A stretch of 23,807 nucleotides of DNA from Chara braunii (lineage: Eukaryota > Streptophyta > Charophyceae > Charales > Characeae). The DNA is taken from assembly GCA_003427395.1 (NCBI GenBank), contig BFEA01000414.1, positions 616,077 to 639,883 on the forward strand. Reading direction: 5' to 3'. Shown one piece after another: positions 8,772 to 18,466 of this stretch (positions within the stretch are counted from its first letter, which is position 1; each line of letters starts with the position of its first letter). The position numbers and the translations under genes are program-made. The notes under the pieces are model-generated. The model was not told the DNA's origin and ran no database searches. It saw nothing but the letters and a program-made list of their open reading frames with translations.

Positions 8772-9390
8772 TCCAACGCTACCATTGGGTTTGCGTCATG
8801 CAAACACCCCCATCCATGTCTTTCCCCGTCAATCCCACCAAAAATCAGGTGAGTTCCGCCTTCATAGCCTCCATCTCTCTTCCCTCCCGACACCTCGTTT
8901 TCTTCGTCCTCACTGTATGCTTCTCCTTTTGCGAATCTGACTTCACAAATCAACTCGTAGCGCCCGAAAACCCCCAAACAGCATCCTCACTTTTCCAAAA
9001 ACGGTCGAGAAACGACCGAGCACGCCGATTTTCATTTCCTCCTCGTAGCTTTTCTCAACCCTTCCTCGCAGCCCATACAGCTGATACCATTCAACCTGGT
9101 GCCCAACGCATAAATCTAACACGACCATTCAACTCGGAATGGGCCAGAACCCCCATTTAGCATCTTGGTTCGACACAATCGGTTGAGAAACGCCCGAGAT
9201 ATGCCAAGTCCCGTTTCCTGCCATATCCGCTTCCGGACGGCTCCGCGCACCTTCTGCAGCTAGCACTGACCAAACCACCACCCAAACACGAAATCTGGCT
9301 CCATAGATCAACTCGCCATAGCCCAAAACTATGGAAACGAGTCTTGCTTTGCCCGATTCTGTTGCGAATCAGGCGAACTGTTCACTTTTT
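8772..9390 (+). repeat. Degenerate satellite-like tandem repeats, period about 179 bp
   Basis: CAACTCG recurs at 8951, 9130 and 9309 (exactly 179 bp apart). Each is preceded by a related AATCTG/AATCTA word (CGAATCTGACTTC, CATAAATCTAACA, CGAAATCTGGCTC) and followed by a GCCC..AAACCCCC-type segment. Copies 1 and 2 also share GGTYGAGAAACGMCCGAG (about 9003 and 9182). A weaker copy may start near 8774. Monomers are strongly diverged. The C/T-rich minus and plus frames across it are not convincing genes. Confidence 0.6.
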
Positions 9391-9507
9391 ACTCCCCCAT
9401 CCTCTCTCATCCGCTCATTTCCCTCTCGTTTGCATGCACCCGGTATAATTTTTCGTCCGGGTTCATTCACCCTCTTGCCTCACTATCTCGCTTGCCAACC
9501 CTCCCCG

Positions 9508-9581
9508 CTGCCTGTTGCTCCGCTCGCTGCTGCCTGTTGCTCCGCTCGCTGCTGCCTGTTGCTCCGCTCGCTGCTGCCTGT
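9508..9581 (+). repeat. 22-bp tandem repeat, 3.3 copies
   Basis: CTGCCTGTTGCTCCGCTCGCTG starts at 9508, 9530 and 9552, with a partial fourth at 9574. Copies are essentially identical, suggesting recent slippage. 22 is not a multiple of three, so the repeat cycles through frames and gives no constant peptide. Confidence 0.85.
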
Positions 9582-10408
9582 CGTCTGCCTTTCCCTTGCT
9601 TGCTAGCGGCTCTACCACCTACCACCTGCTGCCTTAGCGCTGGCCCTCCGCTGCCTTGCTTTGCTTCCTTAGCGCAGAGGTCTCCGCAGCCGTTTTAGCA
9701 GGCCCACAGGAACTTTTAGGGGAGACTTGCCATAGGCGACTCGATTTAGTCTTTCGGCCCTATACCCCCGTCCAATCAAGAGGATGGCACGGCGGCATTG
9801 CTACCGCTTCACCACCGCCTCCTCTGTTCCTCTGCACTCTTTCGTTCTCCCCTTCTTGCGGTCTGTGCGAATCTCCCAGCCGATGCCCGCCTTCCTTTTT
9901 GCACAGCAGATCTGCCCACAGTCCCCGGTCCTATAGCCTGGTCATACTGCAGCCAGCCTCCCCTATGACTCTGCGCTCCGCCCGCTGCCTAAAGGTATGT
10001 CGTTGGTCCCCCCCATCCGAACGGCATCAAGCAGAGACTACTGATGCTCATAGGAGGAGGGAACCGGAGGGGAGGAACTGTGGCTGGCCCCTCACAAAAG
10101 CTCGGTTCTGAAGCCACAGGCTGACCCTTAGCCGGTATCGCCCACCTGCTGCAGCAGGTATCGCACCTGCCGGTAGGTACAACTCCTGCATGTTCCCTCG
10201 TTGGAGGCTTGAGCACGGATGTGGCTGCTATAGGGTTTCCCCATAATCCGCAGCCTATCGTCGTACCGCTACGGCATCTCCACAACGCCCCGAGCTGCTT
10301 TGCCCTTCTGCGCCCGGACACAGGTCACCATCTTTCGTGTCCCAACGGGCACGGTCACACACAAACCTCACATGGCAAATGGCGGATGGCGGACCATACG
10401 CCCGCAGC
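9582..10408. other. No recognisable gene
   Basis: This is C- and T-rich sequence. The 151-codon frame 9656-10111 (+) is Ser/Pro/Leu-rich and has no recognisable domain. I see no conserved motif on either strand. Confidence 0.4.
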
Positions 10409-10603
10409 GACCCCCGCCGCCCAGGTCTTCTCCCGCGCCGTCGCCCAACCCAAAGGGCGCCCACCCAAGGTCCTCGACTGCTGCAACCGCCGTCCGTGCC
10501 CGACAATACCATAACGGAGCCAGGCCTGTTGGTCTCGATCACCGAGTCAAAGGAACTTAACAAAAATTTAGAATTGGGAAATATAATAAATAAAAATATG
10601 AAG

Positions 10604-10637
<34 letters not shown>

Positions 10638-11121
10638 AAAAGTAAGGGGACGAAGTGTCGCGCGCCCCCCTGGCCCATGACGTCGCGCACACCCAGCCTG
10701 CGCATGGCTGCGCCTCGACGTCAATACCCCACATGCGCCGCTCACCTAGTCGAGGACCTAAGCTNGACCCCCGCCGCCCAGGTCTTCTCCCGCGCCGTCG
10801 CCCAACCCAAAGGGCGCCCACCCAAGGTCCTCGACTGCTGCAACCGCCGTCCGTGCCCGAGAATACCATAACGGAGCCAGGCCCGAACGCCTGGATCAAC
10901 GAGTCAAAGTTACGTAACAAAAATTTAGAATTGGGAAATATAATAAAAAAAAATATGAAGACAAACACACACAAAAAAAAAAAAAAAAAAAAAAAAAAGT
11001 AAGGGGACGAAGTGTCGCGCGTCCGTCTGGCCCATGACGTCGCGCACACCCAGCCTGCGCATGGCTGCGCCTCGACGTCAATACCCCACATGCGCCGCTC
11101 ACCTAGTCGAGGACCTAAGCT
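10409..11121 (+). repeat. 356-bp tandem duplication with poly-A tracts, N at the junction
   Basis: Copy 1 is 10409-10764 and copy 2 is 10766-11121, separated only by the N at 10765. Both start GACCCCCGCCGCCCAGG and end CGAGGACCTAAGCT. They differ mainly at about 10520-10555 against 10880-10912. Each holds GAATTGGGAAATATAATAAA, then a short CA run and 25 or more A (10616-10641; 10973-10998), the form of a retroposon tail on +. The long minus frame 10255-11421 with poly-Phe is an artefact of this. An assembly duplication of two alleles is as likely as a real tandem copy. Confidence 0.8.
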
Positions 11122-11129
11122 TCCTCTCG

Positions 11130-12140
11130 TGCGCGCTTCGTCAAATGGACGAGGCTGCTCTGGCATGACCTGCAGACAACACGCCAAATACCCTTGTAAG
11201 GGTATTTGGTACGACAACGAGTCCCGTGCCCATCTTTGTGATATCACATGATTGATTGGCAACACCCATCGTGAGGCTCTGTAAGCCCCTTTCACCGTGT
11301 ATTCCCACATGCACATGGGCTTTGTGCCAAGCCGTTCCCAGTCGGTTGGATCAAACGGCAGCCTGGCAATTGGGATTGTGTGCTCGTACACTAAGAAGCC
11401 ATTGTCTGTGTCTCTCACCACTAATGAGCATTAGCCCTTCCCACATTTCAGTCACATCTAGGTCTTTTTCCTTGTCAATTTGGAGAACCTGGCCCCCGAC
11501 CCCTGAAGTTCTTGGGCTTGTAGAGTGCACCTCCCTTCATCATTATGCGCGGGAGGGGCAAATCTGCATATCTTATTACCAGTCATCCGACAGAACTGTG
11601 GGACCCTTTGCGAGGGCCAGCCTCCAGGCCAAGTGAAGAGCTTCCTTCAGTTGGAGCATTTTATGTTCCATGTTCTTGGCGCGTTTCAATTTTCGTTGCA
11701 GCTGGTTCGTCATGGCCCAGTCGGCCCTTGACAGGTCCCACAAGTCCTCCATCGTGAAAACCCCTTTCTTGGCCCACGTGAGCCATGGTGAGTTTGTTGT
11801 TTGCTTGAAGGGAGCGCCCACCTGGTCGAGGATTTAAGGGTTTCCAAAGAGAGGCTGGCACCACACATCCTGCCACCTGTTGGGGGTTGTTTCTGCTGTG
11901 GTCCGCACCACCTCCAGAGCTTGATTGTATTGGGCCACAAAGGGTCGTTGTTGATGTCATTTGTAGTCACTTGGGTCAGGGCGTCCACCTGTCTATGGTG
12001 TGGGGGGGAGGGGATTTTCCAGTGTTTATTCATTAACCATCGAAAGGGGTGCACTCGACTGCTTGCTGTGGACACCAGGGCCAGGTTGGCAATTTGCGGG
12101 CAAGCCAAGGGGCCCCATGAAATGTCATTGCCTACCACAG
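11130..12140 (-). pseudogene. LINE B ORF2, C-terminal region (distal part)
   Basis: Three broken frames match LINE copy C. The segment 11821-11576 has TNSPWLTWAKKGVFTMEDLW followed by QLQRKLKRAK; copy C has NNSHWLAWTATGIFTVDDLW followed by AQLKRTRR at about 22205-22340. The segment 11421-11240 has LPFDPTDW...MWEYTVKGAYRA...RWARDS; copy C has LPFDPGPHEW...IWQYTAKNCYRA...RWLKES. This region lies between the RT and the terminal zinc domain and was presumably structural in the ORF2 protein. Homology ends near 11220, close to a 26-bp near-palindrome and the 356-bp duplication. Confidence 0.75.
11184..11209 (+). repeat. 26-bp near-perfect palindrome
   Basis: CCAAATACCCTT and AAGGGTATTTGG are 12-bp exact reverse complements around a central GT. 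It lies where the LINE B protein similarity to copy C fades, so it may be the scar of a small inverted duplication. Confidence 0.8.
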
Positions 12141-12289
12141 TCTGATCAGGACTTTAAACCGGCACTACCTTTCTCAGCCAAAAAATTGCAACCTCCGGCA
12201 TGCTTAGAGGTTCCCACACAGGCTCGGTACAGGTTCGGGGCCTGCTCAAGACATGGAAAAGTAAAAAAATAAAATGGCCGAGTAGCCTA

Positions 12290-12890
12290 CTCACAACATG
12301 GAAACAAAAAAAAAGAAACGGTCGTGTATCTTCCGACGCGATAGGGAATCGCTCCACCACGACATGCACAAAAGACAAAACTTATTGCGGTGTATGTTTC
12401 CATGTTCTAGCGGAAGATTCATTCTCATTGTGCTCATTTGGTGAGTTGCGCGTCGATGCCCCGTTTGTCGGTACAACGGGGTTTTTATTCTCATTCACAA
12501 CCTGTTTCCAAAACCCCATTGTACTGACAAATAGGGCAACGGTCCACTTCTCACCAAATGAGCAAAATGAGAATGGATCTTCCACTAGAACGTGGGAAGG
12601 TTCACCGTCATATCTTTTTGTCTTCTGTGCATGTCACGAGTAGTGGAGCGGGGCCAAACTCCATTACTCATGACACTGACAAAAAATAAAAAACACGGTG
12701 GTGTATCTTCCCGCGTTCTAGCGGAAGAGTCATTCTCATTGAGCTCGTTTTTAGTGAGCAGTGGACCAACGCCCTTAGGTTGTTCGTGGAAAGCGGCGAA
12801 AGGTAAGGGCTGCTACAATAAACGTGCCAAACCTCGCCCTCATCTTGTTTTTTTTTTTTTCCTTTTTTTTTTCCGAAAGGCAACCTAGAG
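12290..12890. mobile_element. Foldback (long inverted-repeat) element cluster inserted in LINE B
   Basis: The core element at 12350-12650 has arms of about 137-142 bp (12350-12486 and 12509-12650) that are diverged reverse complements around a loop of about 22 nt. The left arm carries CGCTCCAC...GACATGCAC...TTCTAGCGGAAGATTC...GCTCATTTGGTGAG. The right arm carries the complement of each block in reverse order. A second, direct arm copy lies at about 12662-12790 (TTCTAGCGGAAGAGTC, CAGTGGACCAACGCCC). A partial one lies at about 12290-12340 (GGTCGTGTATCTTCCGACGC). T-rich tracts (12846-12872) close the right side. No transposase is visible, so it would be non-autonomous. Confidence 0.75.
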
Positions 12891-12897
12891 CTCTATT

Positions 12898-13412
12898 TCA
12901 TATTTCGTCGGCTTGCCCTCCTCCAACATTGGGGACTAGCCGCGGACTGGTTCGGCAGGGGCAGCACAAGGGTACTGGCGATTTAGAGATCAAGGCCTCG
13001 CTTTCCCATTCCGGGCCTAATATCGCTAGTCCCCCATTGGCTCTTGGTTGTGTGAGGACGTCCCAACTCACTCGGTTCACGCAGCCATGAGCGCTTGCGC
13101 TGTTCTTCCACAAATATTTTGTGAGCGCCTTTCTCAGCCTGGTGCTTTGCTGCTTCTTTAGTGGCCAGACTGCTAGTTTGTACCAAATGGTTGCAAGGAT
13201 AGCGTTGTTAATTGCTAGGACACGGCCTGCCAACGAGGTATGTAACCCCTCTCATTTTGTCAGTCTGTCAATGGTTGTATCCACTAACATGTCGCCATGG
13301 TCTGGCGACGGGCCAATTCCCGTGAGTCTCACCCCCACGGTCCTTATAGCTCTTCCCTCTGGGCCCATGCGACCCTCAGTTCGGGAGGGGGCTGCGCTTG
13401 CGGATGGAACCA
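12898..13412 (-). pseudogene. LINE B ORF2, region just after the RT
   Basis: The frame 13233-12898 reads LAGRVLAINNAILATIWYK, then LRKALTKYLW, then VSWDVLTQP and NGGLAILGP. This is the typical post-RT segment of LINEs in which the RT thumb leads into a region ending with a W-xxxxxP motif. Copy C starts at the matching point with ATIWYK (about 21606) and continues with GGQVILDPKEEFKALISKS, against GGLAILGPEWESEALISKS here. Sequence between 13412 and 13233 continues the element in another frame. The coding is interrupted at about 12898 by the foldback cluster. Confidence 0.75.
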
Positions 13413-14569
13413 TCACCCTTCCGTTTTAGAGCCCCAATTCACTTTCATGTCCGTTGCCAACGAGAGCAGGTGTATCACCTGGGTGAGGGCTCTGAGACTG
13501 TCCGAGTCTGCACTTATGAGGCCCGTTAGGTCATCTGCGAACAACGATGTCATTGGGACCAGATGTTGAGGGAGTTTCAGGATAGGCACTGTGGCGATGT
13601 CGGGGTGAAGTCTAATTAGCGAGGCCAAGGCTTCCATTACAATCACAAATAGCAAGGGTGCGATGGGTCCCCATGCCACACGGATCTTTGTAGTTGTATT
13701 GGAGGTGAGAGATGGCCATTGAGCATGATGTTTGTGGAGGCCGATCGGTGGAGTATCCGGATCTAGTGGCTAAAAGCCGATCAAAAATTCATCTTGGTCA
13801 GGCACATGTCGAGGAATTCCCAATCCACGTGATCGTAAGCTTTCTTAAAATCTATGAACAAGACAGCCGCCCGGACATTGCACTAGCGGACAAATTTAAT
13901 GGTCTCATTAACCAGCAAGATATTATCTTGGATATTGTGGCCGGGCATAAACCCAGTTTGGTCCGGGTGTATTAGCACATTCATGAATGGGAGCAAGCGA
14001 TTGGTTAGCGCCTTGGCGACCATTTTATAGGGGATAGGCAAGAGGGTAATGGGTCTGTAGTTTCTTATGTCCTCTTTGTCCTCTTTCTTGTAAAGGAGTG
14101 TGCTGACTCCTTGGCCGATGATGCCTCCAAACGAGCCCTCCTCTTGTAAAGGAGTGTGCTGACTTCTTGGCCGATGACAAACCATGAGGTCATCCTTAAT
14201 AACTTCCCAAAATTGCACCCAGAACTCTTCGGGGAAAGAGTCAGTCCCTTGTGTCTTCTCTTCGTCCATGTTTTGCAGGGCTTCCCATACCTCTTGTGGG
14301 GTAAGCTCCTTTTCTAACTGTTGTCTCTGTTCTTGTGAGAGCCGCTCTTTTAGAGCTTGTAGCAGTCTTTCTCTTGCATGCAAGACCTCTTGAGGGTGCT
14401 TCGTTGGTGTCTGGGATGTAAAGAGATTATCGTAATATTTGGCAGTGCAGTCAACTATGGAATATGCGTTGGTGGCCACCGGAGCATTGTCCTCTAGCGC
14501 GTGCTTGAGCCTGGTAACTGTATTGGCCCTTGTTATGACCTTTGCCTTATTAAAGAAGGTCTTTGTCAT
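13413..14569 (-). pseudogene. LINE B ORF2, reverse transcriptase domain
   Basis: The RT copies element RNA into DNA at the target site. Visible blocks in order are EEKTQGTDSFPEEFW near 14270, then NYRPITLLPIPYKMVAKAL (about 14055-14000), then HPDQTGFMPGHNIQDNILL, then IDFKKAYDHVDW (about 13855-13820, first catalytic Asp). FADDL with the Asp pair follows (about 13530), then an MKVNWGSKTE end typical of LINE RTs. Breaks are a TAG at 13883-13885, a TGA after MNF (about 13783) and a frameshift before the PIAPLLF block. A 46-bp duplication (14097/14143) adds foreign residues. The catalytic residues themselves are intact, so decay is recent to moderate. Confidence 0.9.
14097..14177 (+). repeat. 46-bp spaced direct duplication inside the RT
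   Basis: CTTGTAAAGGAGTGTGCTGA starts at 14097 and 14143, each followed by a TTGGCCGATGA end. The 46-bp shift means one copy is read out of frame (as SQHTPLQEE) and one in frame (GQGVSTLLYKKED) within the same open frame. The extra residues lie before the NYRP block. Confidence 0.85.
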
Positions 14570-14620
14570 GTATTGGCCCTTGTTCTGGCCTTTGCCTTAT
14601 TAAGGAAGGTCTTTGTCATT
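14519..14620 (+). repeat. 50-bp tandem duplication inside LINE B
   Basis: The block starting TGTATTGGCCCTTGTT at 14519 repeats at 14569 with few changes. 50 is not a multiple of three, so it shifts the ORF2 frame between linker and RT. The minus-strand frame ends in TGA at 14616-14618, and the RT frame begins afresh at 14569. Confidence 0.85.
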
Positions 14621-15275
14621 GTCCCATATGTATGTTACTTCTAACTTTAGCCTGTATCCTCCATGCCTCCGACTGGTACCGTATGTAGTCCTGGAGGTGA
14701 TCTCTGGCCTCCTGCAGTTTATTGAAGGAGGGGCGGTGTAGGGGGTCTTCCATAAGTTGTTCATCCCAATCTTCCAGTTCCCGCATGAGCAGGGCTTTGC
14801 GGTCTCTTGCATATTGGATTGATAATTTTTTGGATTTGTCTCTTAATTGTGCTACGCCGTCGTTAAACCCAGCCACCCTCTCCCCCGATTGGGGTCTCTG
14901 TGTTTGCCAGTACAACCAAAAGGTGGTGACCATGTCTTTGAAGTTAGACAAAGGGAGGAGGGAGGTGTTAAGCTTATAGAAACAAGGTTTTCTTTGGATA
15001 TGAGTGTGTAATGGGAGGACCAATATTATCATCCTCTGGTCAAAAGATTTGCGGGGGCTGATGGTGCCTGTTTTTGCAATGGTAATCAGCCCTATTAAAT
15101 CTTTTGACACAAGGGTGAGGTGTATACGCGAGTTGGCCAAACCATGCTCTTCGCTGGATGTATAGGCTTTTTGGCTCGGAAGCAACAATCTATAGGCATC
15201 CTCTAGATTCCTCTCCTCCATTAGTTGTCTAAGCATGAGTATATCGGGTCCCATGTTTGGCTGAGAGGGGGACAC
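14616..15275 (-). pseudogene. LINE B ORF2, linker between endonuclease and RT
   Basis: An open stretch of 219 codons is predicted to be helical and charged. It contains LRQLMEERNLEDAYRLL near the start and then QYARDRKALLMRELEDWDEQ near residues 150-170, typical of the region between APE and RT in LINE ORF2. It joins the endonuclease frame (ending 15276) after a TAG stop and ends at a TGA caused by the 50-bp duplication region. It has no catalytic motifs. Confidence 0.75.
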
Positions 15276-15800
15276 CTAGTTAGGCTGATGTCCAGCAGAT
15301 CCGCGATCTATTGATGGGTCAAGAGTCATGTTGAAATCACATGCCATTATGACGGGGGCATCGTCTGGTAGATGCTGGAGCAGGGAGAGCCAAAGGTCAA
15401 TTCTACCTGTCGGGTCGTTGGGTGCATATACACAAACCAAGTAAAATTCCTCCTCTTCATAGGCCACCTTAAGGCAAACCCGCCTTCCTCATTGCCTGTC
15501 GTGATCAACAATCAGCGGTTTGAGTTTGGAGGAGGGAGGGAGTCGAATTGCCACACCCGCCGATGCCCTCTCCTTTGCTGGCTCGACGTAGCTTACGTAT
15601 GGCCAGATGAACTTTGCTTTTGCTGTGTATGCCGGGGGGTTCTGCAGGTGTGTCTCTTGAACACACACTGCGTTGGGCCAACCCCCATTGGTCGGGTTCT
15701 TTAACATACTATACATGGTGGGTTTTTTTTCCGCTTTTGCTTGGATCAGTCCATTGACATCGAGCAAGCGGATGTCAATGTCGGTCCTGGCTAGCTCCAC
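15276..15800 (-). pseudogene. LINE B ORF2, APE-type endonuclease domain
   Basis: The endonuclease nicks target DNA to prime reverse transcription. The minus strand shows the L1/APE landmarks in order: LDVNGLIQ (Asn of motif I), VCVQETHLQ (catalytic Glu), then after a stop VCVYAPND (Tyr/Asn motif) and ACDFNMTLDP (Asp/Asn motif). A TGA at about 15491 separates the first part (15800-15489) from the second (15467-15276). The terminal SDHxP-type His motif is not visible before the linker, so the domain end is probably altered. It is preceded by a proline-rich stretch (about 15880-15810). Confidence 0.85.
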
Positions 15801-16178
15801 TGCCCATTGGGGAGGCCTCCTAATTGGGGGAAAGACCGGGAGGGATGGTGGACGTTGAGGGGGGGTCAGCGGGTCATGGCGGCCGTGGAGCTTGTGATAA
15901 GGGGAACGACTAAGGCTGTGGTGTTGAGGTGGGGTTAGGATGGTGGGGGTCAGGAGTTTGACCAGTATACGAGGCCAATGGCTGTTGTCCTCCCATAGTT
16001 TGGTTCATTTGGGTCAATGGATGTTTGTGTCTTATCGGTATTGTTGACGTGTCCTCTTTTCATACTCAGTCCAAACTCTTGCCTGGGAGGACAAATGGAG
16101 CTTCATCCCATTGATTATGCTCTTCTAAGATATTGTATTCCAGGAAAACTGCATGAGAACAACCATCATGCTCGCAGT

Positions 16179-17577
16179 CTAGGCGCAATTGGTCGTAAAA
16201 CACGTTGTATTTAGGTTTATGAGCTGCTGGTGGTTGAACCACTTAAGACCGGTGTCAGTTTTGGATCCTCTCGCCTTCGAGTCAATCAAGAGGATGACCA
16301 GGGTGATGCACTTGGGGAATGTGTGTCTTTGGCAGCACCACCCCCTGCTCATTGTGTGTGTTAGATTCTCTAATCCAGTACCTAAGACGTTTGAGAATGA
16401 CGCCTGTGGACGGGCTGCCCCTCCACTCGCCCAGCCTATATGCCCCCGGGGTTGCGTTAAGTCTGCGCTGGCTGGATTGTTCAATGTGGCCAGGCGGTGG
16501 GCCGAGGCCGAGCAGCCATTCTCTGCCCTCTTGCTCCCGGGCCAAGGGAAATATGACCACTCCAGGTGGCATGGCCACTGGGGTGCTCTCATCCTCCTGA
16601 AGTCTCACCAGTTCTCTGAACTTTTTTGGGGGGGATGTCTTATGGAAGTTCCTCTTCTTCTTCCCCCGGCTGTTGTTATGTGTTGTCTTCATCGTCATCA
16701 TGTACGATTGTAATTTCACGGTCCCGATGGCGGTGGGGGCCGTGCAACACGATTGCCCGGGTTTGGTTGTTACCTTTCCAGATAGGGGGTTGCTGTTGCC
16801 CGCTTTCCAATTACAGGGGCTCCACCACTGGGGGCACCCCCCTTTCTTGTCTCCTGGGCTGAGGCTGCAGGTTGTGTGTTTCGGGGAGGGCAAGCGGCGT
16901 CATGACCATGGTAGTCGGTGGGTGCTGCCCCTCTTGCAAATGTTGGAAGGTTTCGTGCGAGAGGGGATACAGTGTGTCACACGATTCGTGTATCAGCTTT
17001 TTGGGTCAGGCCAGACCCTCATGAAGGAACACCTCCGGTTGGTTACCCACAGACTCCTGGTCAATCCTAGAGTCGTCCGTCTCCCCCTCTCTGAGTCCCC
17101 GCATATTTTTCTATTTTATCGAGGAATTCGTTCACCACTAGGACAATAGCTGCGCCAACATCCATCCAGTCTATTGATGAAATGTCCTTATATTGTTCAA
17201 CTGTGGCCAGGACCCGGGGACATGAGTACCAGTTTGGCCTCCTTCCAATGTTTGTTCCCTAACCTTTCCGCAGGTCTGTCATCTGTGAGTGAAAAGATCT
17301 TCATGAGGGTCCATTCTGTGAGAAATCCCAGTTTCTGTTTGACCTCGTCATTGGCAGTCAGTGGCAGTGGGGGACAGTCTTCTCCTTCCGCTGGTGGCGG
17401 TGGGGGTACGATGACATCAACATCCATGTCCTCCGTGGGAGGCTGTTGGCTCTCCGGCTGATGATGCTGGGTGTGATTTGGGGCGGAGGTGTCCATACTC
17501 TGAGGCTCCTGCCTCACCTTGGGTGAGTCTGGGAGTGCGATGGCCGGGAGAGCCAGCTGGATCGGCCCCTGCTGCAC
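16179..17577 (-). pseudogene. LINE B ORF1, C-terminal part (unassigned)
   Basis: Two main frames lie here. 17577-17197 is proline/acid-rich (TEDMDVDVIVPPPPPAEGED) and ends with a Lys/Trp-containing segment. 16893-16282 carries a Lys-rich patch (RGKKKRNFHKTSPPKKFREL), then a mixed region ending RLRYWIRES. I see no CCHC zinc knuckle or RRM signature. The position upstream of the endonuclease on the same strand makes ORF1 (RNA-binding, particle-forming in related elements) the best assignment. The frames are broken between 17197 and 16893. Confidence 0.5.
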
Positions 17578-17619
17578 TTGCAGTTTGTCTTTCCGCCTCC
17601 TGCTGCCAAAATATGCGTA

Positions 17620-18466
17620 GTTGATCCTGCTACTGATACAGAACCTGTTGTTGTTGGCAACACAGTTGCCGTTGCCATTGCAGATGCAGATGTTGGAGGA
17701 TTTGCTGCTGCTGCGTCAGCATATGCTGTTGTTGCTGCTGATGGTACTGTGCCAGCTGGGCTCGCAGCAGGCGGTGGAACTGCTCCATGTAGTCGGCCTT
17801 GAGCATGTATTGTTATGATTGCTGTTGTTGTTGGGCGTACAGCAACACTTGCTGTTCCTGTTGCTGTTGGGGGTGGAGCACTGTCTGCGATTGCACGTGC
17901 TCTTGCTTCCCGTGCTGCAACTGTTGCTGTCTAAGAGGTTGTTGGCCCTGCTCCATTTGCATCTGCAGCTGGCGTTGCTGTTCTGCTTGGGCTTGCAGCG
18001 CTTGCTGTTGATGTTGCTGTTGCGGACAGAAGAGTGTCTGCTGTTGCACCTGCTCTTGTTGGCCATACTGCAACTGTTGTTGTGTATGTGGCTGCTGCCC
18101 TTGATCCATTAGCATCTGCGTCTGCAGCTGGCAATGCTGTTCGGCGTGAGCTTGCTGATGGTGGAGCAGGGTTTGTTGCTGCTCGTGTTGGTGTTGTTGC
18201 TGTTGTTGCCTCTGCAGCTGTTGTTGGAAGAGCAAGGTTTGCTCTTGGTTGTTCTGCTGCTGTTGCTGCTGCCACAGCTGGTTGTGGGGCAGCCGTGGTT
18301 CTTGTCGCTGTGTTGACTGGTTCAGCTGCTCCCGAGCCTGCCATTGTTGGTGCTGTCGTTCCATCTGCAGCTGCATTTGGCATTGTTGTTGCTCCGCTTG
18401 GGTGTGTTTCAGTTCTTGGTCATGGACTGTTGATGTGCCTGCATGTTTGGCTGTCTTTTGCTTCAC
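17620..18466 (-). pseudogene. LINE B ORF1, poly-glutamine region
   Basis: An open frame of 217 codons (18466-17813) is more than one third Gln, with Leu, His, Met and Arg between (for example HQQWQAREQLNQ). It ends in TAA (17813-17815). The same frame then continues Gln-rich to a TAG (17630-17632) that follows a Gln codon, so both stops look like point decay of a longer Gln-rich region. Codons are a CAG/CAA mixture, so it is not a pure CAG expansion. The Gln/Leu spacing could form a coiled coil, which would suit ORF1 multimerisation. Alternatively this is an unrelated low-complexity host exon. Position and strand favour the LINE. Confidence 0.55.

Noticed and set aside
9331-10111. Ser/Pro/Leu-rich frames as secreted proteins
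   Set aside because: They lie in C/T-rich DNA and across the 22-bp repeat, without domain, conserved motif or credible start context.
10255-11421. 388-codon minus-strand frame, longest in the window
   Set aside because: It runs through the N, both 356-bp duplicate copies and two poly-A tracts read as poly-Phe. Only its first part (11421-11240) is real LINE sequence.
17620-17815. TAA/TAG read as glutamine (alternative code) in the poly-Q region
   Set aside because: Two in-frame stops lie among Gln codons, but TAG at 22342 aligns with Glu in the sister LINE copy. Other breaks are frameshifts and TGA, so ordinary pseudogene decay explains them.
18134-18316. Leu/Val- or Cys-rich + strand frames over 17800-18990
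   Set aside because: They are the complement of the Gln-rich and K/A/R/Q-rich minus-strand coding.
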